The position numbers and the translations under genes are program-made. Source: an uncultured Porphyromonadaceae bacterium (GTDB lineage: Bacteria; Bacteroidota; Bacteroidia; Bacteroidales; Muribaculaceae). From it: DNA of 47,278 bases. The stretch lies in NCBI GenBank assembly GCA_946414395.1, contig CAMKOE010000018.1:1-47278 (forward strand), in the 5' to 3' direction. This document shows, piece after piece, positions 23,499 through 33,079 of the stretch (positions within the stretch are counted from its first letter, which is position 1; each line of letters begins with the position of its first letter). Below the pieces are notes generated by a model. The model was not told where the DNA came from and did not search any database. It was given only the letters and a program-made list of their open reading frames with translations.

Positions 23499-25751
23499 CT
23501 ATTGTAACATCGCGTCGATCAATGCTGAAATATCACTAATATTAATTAGTCCATCCATGTTATAATCAGCAGCCAGTTTATTGAAATATTGAGTGACGTC
23601 GCCACCTGACAAAATATAATCAATCATGAGGGTAACATCAGAGATACTGGTAATACCATCACCATTCACGTCACCAAGGGTATACCCCAGACGGTCAATC
23701 ACAAGCCTCATGCCTGCCAGAGCGTCAATCTTGCCGTTGGGACCAAACTGGGCAGCATAGGGCCCCTGAGTGAAACTGTCCTTGATGGCCGATTGGGCGA
23801 GAATCCCCTTGACGTCCATAACGCTCAAGTCGGGCTTTGCCTGCAGCCACAATGCAATGATGCCTGCAACAGTAGGCGCTGCCATCGATGTGCCAGTCAT
23901 GACGCCCCACGGGCTGCCATCATCGGTTTTCATGACAGTCATCGTGCTATTGGCCATATAGGTAAAACGGCTGCCCGCCGCAACCACATTCACACCAGGA
24001 GCGCAAATTGTGGGCAAGGCCTTGCCAGTCGGGCCCACGCCTTCGGCCTGATAACTCGACACTTTATAGATATCACCTACAGTATAAGACCTGTCATATA
24101 CCAACCTGCCGTTCAAGAGCGAGTAATAACTGTCACGAGCGGCATAGGCGCCTGCCGAAATAACGGAGTCGTTGACAGCATAGGTGCCAATCGTGCACGA
24201 GTCACTAGCGGCAGTATAGAATCCATTCTTCACTTCCCCTTGCATAGTAGTGACAGGAGAACTATAGGAGCCAAAACCCGTGGTAGTCATTGTAATCCAT
24301 GCATCGATGGTTGCCGTGACATTCTTGCGGGGAGCGATGCTCATGCCCAGGCAATAACGGCTTTTCTTCACTCCACCAGAAACCGTGTAACTTGTACACT
24401 TCAGGTTATAGATGTTCAATGACATACTGTACTTGGTGCCGTCGCTGGAAGTCTTGGTATAGGTCTTAATGTATCCGCTACTACTGAAGGAAGGATCAAT
24501 AACATAGTAGTCCTTGATCAGATCCAAGTCAAGTGTCACACTTCCCGTCAGGGAATCGGACTCCCAAACAATCTGCCCTGTCTGCTGATCAAGGATATGG
24601 TACTTGTAATAGAAATTGGTCCTGGGCGTTCTTACCCAGATATCACATTGATGGCCCTTGAAAAAGTAGGTCGAGTCATTGGAGTTCGACGTGAAGGCAG
24701 TAAAGCGCAGATTCATGGGGTCGGCTTGAGTGGCATCCTTGTGGGCATAGAAAGGCATTCTGCCATTATTACCAGCCGCAATGACAAAGATGCGTCCCTT
24801 GCCAACGACCTGTGAAATTGCCCTGGACAAGTAATCCTTGCCATCGTGCTGGCCGGCGGCAGTGCTCACACTGAGGCTCATCACGCAAGGCTTGCCGACA
24901 CTGTCGGCATAAGCATCGATATAGCGGACACAGTTGGCAACCTCGACGACCGACAATGCACCGCTCAATTCCCCAACAGCACACATCACAATATCGGCAC
25001 CAGGCGCCATGCCGCCAATGCCGTTCACATGGGAACCGGCTGCGATGCTTGTCGTGTGAGTCCCGTGAGTGCTACTGGTCTTATCGGTAACCATGTCGTA
25101 AATCTCATCACCCATGAACACCGATCCCGGCAGCCTGACAGTCTTGTTGTACTTGACGGGATGGCCAGTCGTGAGATTGGTATCATATATCCTGACGATG
25201 CGGGTTCGGGTCGTGTCATCATTGCGCATGAAAGCCCGATGCTGATAGTCAAAACCCTCATCGATGACACCCACGATCACGCCAGACCCGTCAAATGCCT
25301 TGGGAAGGTTGTAATGGTAGCCATCAAGCACTTGATTCACATTAGTGACGCTCATGGTGCTATCGGTACACAACTGAACCTTCTGGCTGATCTCGACATC
25401 GGTCACTCCACGCATGATTGATACTCGCTCGAGACGATTAATCGGTATCCTTGCCGTCACAAAGCCATCAAAGACACTGTTGACCTGAACTCCGGCGCGC
25501 TGGAGGTCATCAATAACGCTATTGTCGCTAATGGCAACAAATGCATCCACTACCTCAACGCCATCGACCATACGGGTCGGGAAAAACCGCGAACAAGGGT
25601 CGTCCACCATTACCCTTGAACCCAAATGTGATGAGCGCTCACGCTCATCAAGGAATTGCTGAACTGTAACCGGCAGCAAGCGCTGTGCCATCGCGCTGGA
25701 AACCGACACGAGCATAATTGCCAGGGTTACGATGTAAATACTTCTTCTCAT
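23499..25751 (-). CDS. Secreted S8 subtilisin-like protease with dockerin-like C-terminus
   Basis: 750 residues. The signal peptide ends AMA-Q. Residues about 60-130 resemble an inhibitor-I9-type propeptide. The catalytic triad is Asp164 (VGVIDEGFD), His229 (THGTHTTSIAAG) and Ser622 (GTSMAAPTVAG). An insert of about 200 residues separates His and Ser. The C-terminus holds two dockerin-like repeats (GDVNGDGITSISDVTLMIDY; YNMDGLINISDISALIDAML). It is a paralogue of the next gene upstream (25826-28153). No type IX sorting domain is seen. The likely role is extracellular or surface protein degradation. Confidence 0.9.
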   Translation of the reverse strand: MRRSIYIVTLAIMLVSVSSAMAQRLLPVTVQQFLDERERSSHLGSRVMVDDPCSRFFPTRMVDGVEVVDAFVAISDNSVIDDLQRAGVQVNSVFDGFVTARIPINRLERVSIMRGVTDVEISQKVQLCTDSTMSVTNVNQVLDGYHYNLPKAFDGSGVIVGVIDEGFDYQHRAFMRNDDTTRTRIVRIYDTNLTTGHPVKYNKTVRLPGSVFMGDEIYDMVTDKTSSTHGTHTTSIAAGSHVNGIGGMAPGADIVMCAVGELSGALSVVEVANCVRYIDAYADSVGKPCVMSLSVSTAAGQHDGKDYLSRAISQVVGKGRIFVIAAGNNGRMPFYAHKDATQADPMNLRFTAFTSNSNDSTYFFKGHQCDIWVRTPRTNFYYKYHILDQQTGQIVWESDSLTGSVTLDLDLIKDYYVIDPSFSSSGYIKTYTKTSSDGTKYSMSLNIYNLKCTSYTVSGGVKKSRYCLGMSIAPRKNVTATIDAWITMTTTGFGSYSSPVTTMQGEVKNGFYTAASDSCTIGTYAVNDSVISAGAYAARDSYYSLLNGRLVYDRSYTVGDIYKVSSYQAEGVGPTGKALPTICAPGVNVVAAGSRFTYMANSTMTVMKTDDGSPWGVMTGTSMAAPTVAGIIALWLQAKPDLSVMDVKGILAQSAIKDSFTQGPYAAQFGPNGKIDALAGMRLVIDRLGYTLGDVNGDGITSISDVTLMIDYILSGGDVTQYFNKLAADYNMDGLINISDISALIDAMLQ

Positions 25752-25825
25752 TTATATCATGTAATTATCATTCGAAATTAAAATCTGTCTCAAATCACTA
25801 ATGTGCAAAACCATGAGATAAGCCA

Positions 25826-28153
25826 TTAAGGCCACGGCTCATTTCCCAACAAAATATCGATCATCATTGTCACATCAGTGATATTAACCACGCTATCGTG
25901 ATTCATGTCAGCAGCAAGCAAGGACTGTTCGTCGAGTTGCACATTTCCGAGGAGATAATCAATGGTGGTAGTCACATCAGAGATGTTAAACACGCCATCA
26001 CCGTTGACATCGCCGAGCATGAATTCAGGTTCGGTTATGCCCAATAGATATCTGATTCCCGCCATGGCGTCAATCTTGCCATTAGGACCAAAATGAGGAT
26101 TACCGGTAAATGAATCTTTAATAGCGGTCTCTTCAATCACTTTCTTCACGCCGCTGGGCGAGAGGTTGGGATTAACCTGCAACCATTGTGCGATAATGCC
26201 CGCAACAGTCGGTGCGGCCATCGAAGTTCCCGTCATCGCCCCCCAGAGGTTGCCATCGTCAGTCCTCATGACGAGAGGGACAAAACGAGACGGTGAGTTA
26301 AAATAAGAATAACGACTGACCGAGGAAGTGACACCTACCGCTGGAGCAGTGACTGTGGGTAATGCTTTCCCCGTAGGTCCATATCCTTGAGCCTGATAAC
26401 TGGAAACACTATAACAACTGCCCACTACTAGAGTAGTATCAGTTATCACACCATTATTATTCAAGGAATAATAGTTATTCCTGGCTATGTATCCACCAGC
26501 AGAGATAACAGAGTCATTCACTGCATAGGTCCCAATAGTGCAATCAGTCGTAGGTATAGCGTAAAAGTCATTAACCGCCTGATAAGCGGGTTCACCATCA
26601 TCGCCAACACCATTTTCCAGATAGACTGGAGATGTGTCCAGATGGAAATTTGCTCTACTTGTACAGATCCATGAGTCAACATAACAACTATTCACGTTGC
26701 TTGGAGGATAGATGGAGAAGCCTATCTGATAACGGCTAACAATAGTTCCATTTACTATCTTGTAAGATTTGCACCTCAGGTTATGAAGATAAGACTTTAA
26801 CTCTTGCTTCATCGTGCTTACGTTAAGGAGATAGTTCACAAAAATGTATGCAACAGAGTCATAGTCAGTTGCCGGTTCATAATAATCTTTTATTTCATCG
26901 TAGTTACAGTAACCATTTCCACTTGTAAACATTTGAGATTTCCACACTATCTGCCTTGTTTCTTTATCCAGTATATGGAACTGAATTGCCGGTTTGACAT
27001 TTCTTGAACGGAACCAGGTACTAAACCATAAATCTTTATAGTAATAGGTAAAATCAAACTCTGCTCCTGGCTGGAATAATTCGAGCGCCACATTTAGAGG
27101 CTTTTCCATTGTAACTTCACCACTGACGTGACCCGCACTGCCATACATATTCAAAGCGGTGTTGCCTGCCGCTATGACGAAGATGCGGCCTGGGCCTACG
27201 CTTTGGGCAATCGCTTTGGAGAGGCGGTCATTTCCATCATGGGGACCGTGATAAGTACTGATGCTCAGGCTGATGACGCACGGCTTCCCAACACTGTCGG
27301 CATAAGAATAGATGTATTTGATGCAATTTGCAATTTCAACTTCTGAAATACCATAGTTGATGGACGGTGCTACACACATGACTATATCGGCGCCAGGAGC
27401 CATACCACCATAACCGTTCACATGCATTCCTGCTGCGATTCCTGCAGTGTGGGTGCCATGAGGATTACCACCGTACCGGTCATCTGAGGTCAAGGTGTCG
27501 ATCTGCTCGTCCATGAAAACCGAGCCCGGCAAGGCCGACGAATCAATAATGGCGGGATGACCTGTCGCGTTGCTGGGATCATATACCCTCACAATGCGGC
27601 GCTGTGTGGTATCTTGAGCATTTCTAAAGGCAATGTGCTGGTAATCAAATCCATTATCAATGATACCGACAATGACGCCGCTTCCGTCATAGGCTTGAGG
27701 CAGGCCAAACTCAGTACCGCGCAGGACTTGACCGGCATGAGTGACGCTCAACGTGCTGTCGGTACCCAGTTGCACGAGTTGGCTGAGGTCATAACCAAGC
27801 ACTCCAGGAATCTGAGTTAACATTGGCAAGCGATTAACCGGAACCATGGCCGTGACAAACCCGTCAAACACACAGTTGACTATCACTCCATGAGATTTCA
27901 GACTTGAAATGGCGCTCTCATCCTTGATGTCAATAAAGGCTTCTGCCATTTCGACACCGTTAATCATGCGTGGCGGCGCATACATCGAATTGATGAATGA
28001 CGCACCCCTGGGCGAAATGCCGGCAATCGGGCCAGCAGGAGTAAAACCACCCTTTAACACCTGGGATGACCATGAGGGAACGACACCATGCAACTGGCCG
28101 AAACATACCGTCAAGGTCGTGATCGTAAACAAAGCAATAACAAGGCGTTTCAT
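25826..28153 (-). CDS. Secreted S8 subtilisin-like protease with dockerin-like C-terminus (paralogue)
   Basis: 775 residues. A signal peptide is followed by a propeptide-like region and the triad Asp166 (VGIIDNGFD), His232 (PHGTHTAGIAAG) and Ser644 (GTSMAAPTVAG). Its C-terminal pair is GDVNGDGVFNISDVTTTIDY and MNHDSVVNITDVTMMIDILL. It shares domain order and many segments with the 23499-25751 protein, pointing to tandem duplication followed by divergence. The middle (about 26400-27100) is clearly more AT-rich than the catalytic parts. A -7 box at 28176-28183 gives it its own promoter. Confidence 0.9.
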   Translation of the reverse strand: MKRLVIALFTITTLTVCFGQLHGVVPSWSSQVLKGGFTPAGPIAGISPRGASFINSMYAPPRMINGVEMAEAFIDIKDESAISSLKSHGVIVNCVFDGFVTAMVPVNRLPMLTQIPGVLGYDLSQLVQLGTDSTLSVTHAGQVLRGTEFGLPQAYDGSGVIVGIIDNGFDYQHIAFRNAQDTTQRRIVRVYDPSNATGHPAIIDSSALPGSVFMDEQIDTLTSDDRYGGNPHGTHTAGIAAGMHVNGYGGMAPGADIVMCVAPSINYGISEVEIANCIKYIYSYADSVGKPCVISLSISTYHGPHDGNDRLSKAIAQSVGPGRIFVIAAGNTALNMYGSAGHVSGEVTMEKPLNVALELFQPGAEFDFTYYYKDLWFSTWFRSRNVKPAIQFHILDKETRQIVWKSQMFTSGNGYCNYDEIKDYYEPATDYDSVAYIFVNYLLNVSTMKQELKSYLHNLRCKSYKIVNGTIVSRYQIGFSIYPPSNVNSCYVDSWICTSRANFHLDTSPVYLENGVGDDGEPAYQAVNDFYAIPTTDCTIGTYAVNDSVISAGGYIARNNYYSLNNNGVITDTTLVVGSCYSVSSYQAQGYGPTGKALPTVTAPAVGVTSSVSRYSYFNSPSRFVPLVMRTDDGNLWGAMTGTSMAAPTVAGIIAQWLQVNPNLSPSGVKKVIEETAIKDSFTGNPHFGPNGKIDAMAGIRYLLGITEPEFMLGDVNGDGVFNISDVTTTIDYLLGNVQLDEQSLLAADMNHDSVVNITDVTMMIDILLGNEPWP

Positions 28154-28175
28154 ACTTAACTAGATAATGTTTCTG

Positions 28176-28183
28176 CAAAATTA
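28176..28183 (-). promoter_or_regulatory. -7 promoter box of the upstream subtilase gene
   Basis: The minus strand reads TAATTTTG, 23 bases before the ATG. Confidence 0.6.
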
Positions 28184-28223
28184 TAAAAACTATTCCACAT
28201 GAGCCCTAACCTCCTTGAAGCAA

Positions 28224-29903
28224 TCACGCTCCTAGGATATAATCAATTAATAACGTGATATCAGTGATATTGATCACATGGTCAGAATTCATGTCAGAAT
28301 TCACCTCATTAATCAGGATTGCACCGTTATTCAAGACATAATCAATCAGGAGGGTAACATCCGAGATATTAACCACACCGTCGTCATTCACATCACCATA
28401 GAGTGGCGTCACCTGTGGTTCCTCAATCTTTTCCACCTTAAAGGTAAGGTCGTCCACATTGAACGAGAACAGGTAGTCGCTGCCATCTCCAGTGAAATAA
28501 TAAGAATAGTTGTTATTCCTCTTGGCTGTCGTGTAGGTGTTGCCCGCTGATATCGTCACGGTAGCCGACGGTCCATAGCGATAATTTGCATTAAAGGCAG
28601 TCCAGTCGTTGTTCCACTGCTCGGGACTTCCGTCGGCAAAAACGAAGTAGATGGGGGCTGCTATCGTCAATGTATCAACGTAATTGCCATCGCCCATGTT
28701 TTTCATCTTGCCCAAGGGCTGTTCAAGGCTCCAAGTGCCTTCACCGCCAACGATGTATATCTCCACACTATCGCTTGGCTCGTCACCACTGCCATCGAGG
28801 AAAGCAGGCACCTCAAACAACGCGTCCATGACCTGGCCCGTCGCGTTGTCCCACCATCCGCAATTATACCAGTCGGTAGTAACGCTGTTGGTATAATTGA
28901 TTCCGTACTCGTTGGCTTCGGGGAACCACCAGTACAAGCCGTTCACGTTGTCATGGCCATTGAGCAGTGCCACAAGTTGCTGGGCAAAAGCCTTCTGGCC
29001 TGCCTCGGTAGCGGGCCAAGTGGATTGCAGGTCATAGGAAGCCCCCGACGGGTAATAGGCATGGGGGTAACCGGTCTCAACAATCTGAATCTTCTTGGAC
29101 GGGTGGGATGATTCAAGCGTCGTCAACAGATTGTCCAGAACGCTCAAGTCGCCATGCCAGTAGGGATAGTAACTCAGGCCAATGATGTCATAATCGGTCG
29201 TATAACCCTTCAGTGTCTCATAGAAAGCAATCACATTGCTTGCACGGCCCATCTCGGTGTGAATCACGATTTCAGAGTCAGGACAAACCTCACGACATGC
29301 CTTGATGCCCTGCTTGAGGTAGTTGGCAAATGTCGAGAATGTACCCGTTCCATAGTTGGCACCTGAGGGGTAACAATGACCCGTGGGCCACATCATGCCA
29401 TAGGTCACCTCGTTGCCGACCTGGATGAAGTCAGGCCGTGCTCCGGCATCAATCATCGCGTTTAAAACACGCTTGGTGTAACTGTACACACTATCGGCCA
29501 GGGCGCTCGTCACAGTCCAGGAGGCCGGCGTGGAATGCTGTCCAGGGTCGGTCCAGGTGTCGCTGTAGTGAATATCCAGCAGCAGATGGAAGCCAGCGGA
29601 CTTGATGCGCTGCCCGAGGGCCAACACATAAGGCAAATCCTGGCAAACTCCTTCACCCTGATCCTCGGCCCCTGCCTTGGATGGATCGACAAACAGGCGA
29701 ACGCGCATCGCATTCATGCCTGCCGATTCAAGATAATTCAGCATGTTTGTGATTCTGGCACCATTCTCATTATAATAAATGGCACCGTGTTGCTCATACT
29801 TGGTCAACAGTGAGATGTCACCTCCCACAAACTTGTTGACGGCATGGGCAGCAATACTACCCACAAACAACAAACAGGTAAAAACTAGGTAATGTCGTAT
29901 CAT
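28224..29903 (-). CDS. GH53 endo-beta-1,4-galactanase with dockerin-like C-terminus
   Basis: 559 residues from MIRHYLVFTCLLFVG, a signal peptide. A start ten codons upstream (29933) is excluded because it overlaps the -7 box. The catalytic barrel has FVGGDIS, RVRLFVDP, LLLDIHYSDTWTDPG, acid/base Glu165 (QVGNEVTYG) and nucleophile Glu276 (IVETGYP), as in GH53 enzymes that cut beta-1,4-galactan side chains of pectin. A beta-rich domain (about 375-500) and two dockerin-like repeats follow. No SusC/SusD or other galactan genes are nearby, so it is not part of a standard polysaccharide utilisation locus. Confidence 0.92.
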   Translation of the reverse strand: MIRHYLVFTCLLFVGSIAAHAVNKFVGGDISLLTKYEQHGAIYYNENGARITNMLNYLESAGMNAMRVRLFVDPSKAGAEDQGEGVCQDLPYVLALGQRIKSAGFHLLLDIHYSDTWTDPGQHSTPASWTVTSALADSVYSYTKRVLNAMIDAGARPDFIQVGNEVTYGMMWPTGHCYPSGANYGTGTFSTFANYLKQGIKACREVCPDSEIVIHTEMGRASNVIAFYETLKGYTTDYDIIGLSYYPYWHGDLSVLDNLLTTLESSHPSKKIQIVETGYPHAYYPSGASYDLQSTWPATEAGQKAFAQQLVALLNGHDNVNGLYWWFPEANEYGINYTNSVTTDWYNCGWWDNATGQVMDALFEVPAFLDGSGDEPSDSVEIYIVGGEGTWSLEQPLGKMKNMGDGNYVDTLTIAAPIYFVFADGSPEQWNNDWTAFNANYRYGPSATVTISAGNTYTTAKRNNNYSYYFTGDGSDYLFSFNVDDLTFKVEKIEEPQVTPLYGDVNDDGVVNISDVTLLIDYVLNNGAILINEVNSDMNSDHVINITDITLLIDYILGA

Positions 29904-29930
29904 GTCGTGTAAAAAAAGGTAGATAAAGTG

Positions 29931-29938
29931 CAAAAGTA
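29931..29938 (-). promoter_or_regulatory. -7 promoter box of the GH53 gene
   Basis: The minus strand reads TACTTTTG. It fixes the translation start at 29903 rather than 29933. Confidence 0.7.
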
Positions 29939-30008
29939 ACTAATTATCACCAATATAGCATCACGACATGCCGTTTTTAACAAAAAATGCCCAAAAACGC
30001 CAACAATG

Positions 30009-30070
30009 TATCAGTTCAGCGAATCATCTCAAACTCAACCTCACGCAAAGCCGCTAAGTCGCAGAGCGAG
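30009..30070 (+). repeat. Partial copy of the TCACGCAAAG element
   Basis: 30009-30050 matches 2983-3024 with one mismatch in 42 bases, and the CGCAAAG/GCTAAG motif continues to about 30070. The opposite inverted arm is not present nearby, so this is a solo left end. Confidence 0.75.
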
Positions 30071-30128
30071 ATTGTGGCTGAAATTATTCAGTGATAGTCA
30101 CTCAACAATGGCAACGGTACAAAAGCGC

Positions 30129-31175
30129 CTAGGCGTGAAGGACTTTATAAACCAGTTCCTTGAGCAGGGCATATTCGTTCTGCCGTGAGCCGATGCCCTT
30201 GATGCGGGTGTCACATTCACGCAAGTAACTGATGATGTTGACCAGCGAACGGGTATTATACATGCGGGTCGCATCCAGGAATTTCCGCGCACGGTATGTG
30301 CTGGAAGCACCCGCTAGCGACATGACGGCCTCGGGGGACTTGTCGCGCGATGTCGAAGCAATCAAGGTGCCGGCAAAGAAGGTGAACAACATTGCGATGA
30401 CCCTGAGCGAAGGATTATTCTTGGGATTGCGTTCAAAATAGTCCACGATGCGGAAGGCCTTGGCCGCATCACGCCTGGCCAGGGCATCTTCCAATTCAAA
30501 ATTATTATAATCCTTGCTGATGCCCACATTGCGCTCGATGAGCAAGGGCGTGATGTTGTTGTCCTGGGTTAGAATAGCCAACTTGTCCAGTTCGCTGAAC
30601 TGGCGGCTGATGTCGGTGCCGATGTGATCGGCTAGCATGCTGGTGGCCTTGCTGTCTATACTGCAACCCAGCGAGTTGGCATAACTGACTATCATCGATT
30701 CCAGGTCGCGGCCCTCGCGCACCTTGTTGGACGAGAACACCACCCCGCTCTTGGCAGCCTTGAGCGCATCGGTGAACGGTTTGCTCTTGAGCGCACCGCC
30801 CTTGTGACAGATGACGAGGATGGTTGATGGCAGCGGTTTCTCGGCATAGGAGGCAAACAGGTCCAGGTCATTCTTGTGCCCAGGCTGCTTGGCAATGAGT
30901 TGAGCCTCGCGCACGACCACCACCTTGTACTGGGAGAAAGCCGGGTACTGCTGGCAGGCACTGATGACTTCTCGCACGTTGGCCGTGTTGCCATAGTATA
31001 GCGACAGATTGAAATCACGCTGATCCTCGGTCAACGCGGTGTCAATAATCATCTGTTGCAGGCGGTCGATAAAGTAGGGTTCCTCGCCCTGCAGGACATA
31101 GATATTCCTGAACGTACCGCCCTTAATCTCCTTACTCAGTGAAGTAAAGGTAACCGTTTCTCGTTTTACTGCCAT
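30129..31175 (-). CDS. holA: DNA polymerase III subunit delta
   Basis: 348 residues. The start KGGTFRNIYVLQGEEPYFID, followed by VVVREAQ, is characteristic of HolA in Bacteroidetes. The central region resembles the AAA+ fold without a working nucleotide site, and the C-terminal helical domain contains FELEDALARRDAAKAFRIVD. Delta opens the beta sliding clamp within the clamp loader. The gene has its own promoter and is separated from neighbours by AT-rich gaps. Confidence 0.93.
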   Translation of the reverse strand: MAVKRETVTFTSLSKEIKGGTFRNIYVLQGEEPYFIDRLQQMIIDTALTEDQRDFNLSLYYGNTANVREVISACQQYPAFSQYKVVVVREAQLIAKQPGHKNDLDLFASYAEKPLPSTILVICHKGGALKSKPFTDALKAAKSGVVFSSNKVREGRDLESMIVSYANSLGCSIDSKATSMLADHIGTDISRQFSELDKLAILTQDNNITPLLIERNVGISKDYNNFELEDALARRDAAKAFRIVDYFERNPKNNPSLRVIAMLFTFFAGTLIASTSRDKSPEAVMSLAGASSTYRARKFLDATRMYNTRSLVNIISYLRECDTRIKGIGSRQNEYALLKELVYKVLHA

Positions 31176-31198
31176 CTTGCCATTAGTTTTTCTTTCTG

Positions 31199-31206
31199 CA
31201 AAAGTA
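31199..31206 (-). promoter_or_regulatory. -7 promoter box of holA
   Basis: The minus strand reads TACTTTTG, 24 bases before the ATG. Confidence 0.65.
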
Positions 31207-31250
31207 ATAAAAAACTTTAGACTATCAATTTCTATCTCCAGTTTAGCGAA

Positions 31251-32663
31251 TTAATGTGAAGTATAGAACTCGGTGATGCGGGAAATGGCGCGTGAGCAGA
31301 CGGGGCAGAAGTGTGCGACCTCGTTGATCTTCATGCGGCACTCCTGGGCGGGACGGTAAACGCCCTTGGACTGGTATCCCCCACCCTCAAACACGCCCAC
31401 GCGCTGGGTGGCGGCATCGAGCAGCCGCTGCTCTTTCTCGGTGGTGATCTTGCGGTAATTGGGCACCTTGGGGTCGGCAGGCGTGGGGACTGGGGTCCCC
31501 TTGGGCATCATGTCGGCCCACTTGCTCTGGAAGTCGACCAGTGTGGTGAGATTGGGCTCCCAGGGCTCGGTGTCGCCGGGATACATCGACTCATAGCCGT
31601 CGTCATAGAAATATTCATCACCCAGGCCGGCATAGGCATGACCGAACTCATGCACCAGCACCTGGTGGAAGGTGGGATGGTCGCTGGTAGTGACCGTCAA
31701 CTGGTTATAGATGCCGCCACCGCCATAGGTGTCGCTGTTGACCAGCACGATGATGTGTTCAAAGGGGACACTGGCCAGCACGTCATAGAGGCGATGGATG
31801 TCCTGGGTCATCAGGTAGCGGTCGCTGTAGAAGGTGTCGTAGTGGGTGCCCACCGGAGTACTGCTCCAGCGGCCCAGGTGCGGCACGCTGGGGCCACTGG
31901 TGAGGGACTCGGCAGCCACGGCGACGACATTGAAGCGGTCCTTGAGCGAGGTGAACGGCTCATGGGCAAACAGGGCATCGACCACGCGCTGGCAATCGGT
32001 GTAAAACTTGCCCATCTGGGCGCGGGTATAGCCCTCGGCAACGATGGCCAGGTCGATGCACTCGGTGATGTCGGGCTGGCCGCCCACGGGGCCCTCGGTG
32101 GGTGTGTAATCCCGCTGGCCGGGCTGATCGGCCGCTTTCTCGCTGGCGGGCAGGGTTTTGCCTTTCCAGATGTAATGGTATGGGATGCCGTTGTCGCCCA
32201 ACTGGCGGATGAGGATGTCGCTGGGATCGATGGTGTGGGTCATCGACCCGACGACCTTGCCGTGAAAGTCGGTCAGCGACACGGTGATGTCAACGGGTTG
32301 CTTGGGCATGGGCACGTTATAACTGGCGGCAAAGGCCTTATTGACCCTTGTGGCCTCCTCGGTAGCCTGCCACTCCTGGAAGAGCGTCGAGAAGGTGTGC
32401 ACAAACAGCGTCTGCCCCGTGGCATGGTCACGCACCGTCAACTGGCCGTTGCCCTTGAGCGGCACATCGGCCAGGCGGCTCTTGCGCCCCGCCCAACGGG
32501 TGGTGGTAAACGCCTGCTCGAAGTAGATCTGCTGGTCGCGGTTGTTGCCCGCAAACACATAGTCCAGACGCAACGTGCGGTCCACAAAGAAGTCCTCAAA
32601 CTGCTGAGCCACTGCCGCCATCGACACGAGCACGGCGGCGATTGTCAAAATCATCTTTTTCAT
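31251..32663 (-). CDS. Secreted M64 (IgA-protease-like) metallopeptidase
   Basis: 470 residues from MKKMILTIAAVLVSMAAVAQ, a signal peptide. ATGs further upstream (32711) fall before the -7 box at 32689-32696 and are unlikely; 32669 is an alternative. An N-terminal beta domain (M64_N-like, to about residue 150) precedes the peptidase domain with VHEFGHAYAGLGDEY, giving zinc ligands His338 and His342, catalytic Glu339 and a downstream Asp. The family includes an IgA peptidase of Clostridium ramosum, but members in gut Bacteroidales have untested substrates. Confidence 0.88.
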   Translation of the reverse strand: MKKMILTIAAVLVSMAAVAQQFEDFFVDRTLRLDYVFAGNNRDQQIYFEQAFTTTRWAGRKSRLADVPLKGNGQLTVRDHATGQTLFVHTFSTLFQEWQATEEATRVNKAFAASYNVPMPKQPVDITVSLTDFHGKVVGSMTHTIDPSDILIRQLGDNGIPYHYIWKGKTLPASEKAADQPGQRDYTPTEGPVGGQPDITECIDLAIVAEGYTRAQMGKFYTDCQRVVDALFAHEPFTSLKDRFNVVAVAAESLTSGPSVPHLGRWSSTPVGTHYDTFYSDRYLMTQDIHRLYDVLASVPFEHIIVLVNSDTYGGGGIYNQLTVTTSDHPTFHQVLVHEFGHAYAGLGDEYFYDDGYESMYPGDTEPWEPNLTTLVDFQSKWADMMPKGTPVPTPADPKVPNYRKITTEKEQRLLDAATQRVGVFEGGGYQSKGVYRPAQECRMKINEVAHFCPVCSRAISRITEFYTSH

Positions 32664-32688
32664 AGTCATCGCATTATCATTAGAGGCA

Positions 32689-32696
32689 CAAATATA
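32689..32696 (-). promoter_or_regulatory. -7 promoter box of the M64 peptidase gene
   Basis: The minus strand reads TATATTTG. It excludes the start at 32711. Confidence 0.65.
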
Positions 32697-32750
32697 CATC
32701 ATTTTCCGCATTGGTCGAGTCCTCCCATGCGAAAATTATGTATAATTATT

Positions 32751-32874
32751 GTCCGAGTAAAGCCCCGCTTGGGGCGATCAGGGTTTAGGCAGGGGTAAAA
32801 CGAGGCAAAGCCGAGTGGAACCCCTGTGCAACGTGGATATCACCATAATCTAGTCCCCGATGGGGGCGGCAGGA
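32751..32874 (+). repeat. Dispersed repeat, AGCCCCGTTAGGGGC family, single copy
   Basis: 32751-32796 aligns with 14405-14450 with about seven mismatches in 46 bases, and 32855-32874 aligns with 14506-14525. The hairpin loop between (ACGAGGCAAAGCCGAGT) is in the opposite orientation to its counterpart at 14453-14470. Confidence 0.85.
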
Positions 32875-33079
32875 TTATTGATGCCGCGCAACAGGGATTT
32901 TGAGAAGTTTTTTGTAATCATGTGGTAAAAGTTTTTTTGAATATAATCGTTAAACATTAAGTCTGCTAGTAATCTCTCATCGTTAAAAAAAGATAATACC
33001 TGTTATTTAGCAACGGCAAATATACGGCATTTTCAGGATAAAACCGTAATTTTGTACAAAAAGAAATGATTGACAGGCG
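32875..33079. other. AT-rich intergenic stretch with divergent -7 boxes
   Basis: TATATTTG on the minus strand (33017-33024) points left and TAATTTTG on the plus strand (33047-33054) points right to the HSDR_N gene. No ORF lies between the repeat at 32751-32874 and 33080. The leftward box has no obvious gene of its own. Confidence 0.5.
33047..33054 (+). promoter_or_regulatory. -7 promoter box of the HSDR_N gene
   Basis: TAATTTTG, 25 bases before the ATG. Confidence 0.65.

Noticed and set aside
30006-30188. 60-codon plus-strand ORF
   Set aside because: Lies on the dispersed TCACGCAAAG repeat and the end of holA; no motif or promoter.
31236-31252. Possible third copy of the CAGTTCAGCGAATCAT repeat flank
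   Set aside because: Only about 14 of 17 bases match and the flanks do not; could be chance.
31311-32798. 495-codon plus-strand ORF
   Set aside because: Antisense to the M64 peptidase, which has a signal peptide and zinc motif; the ORF shows no family features.
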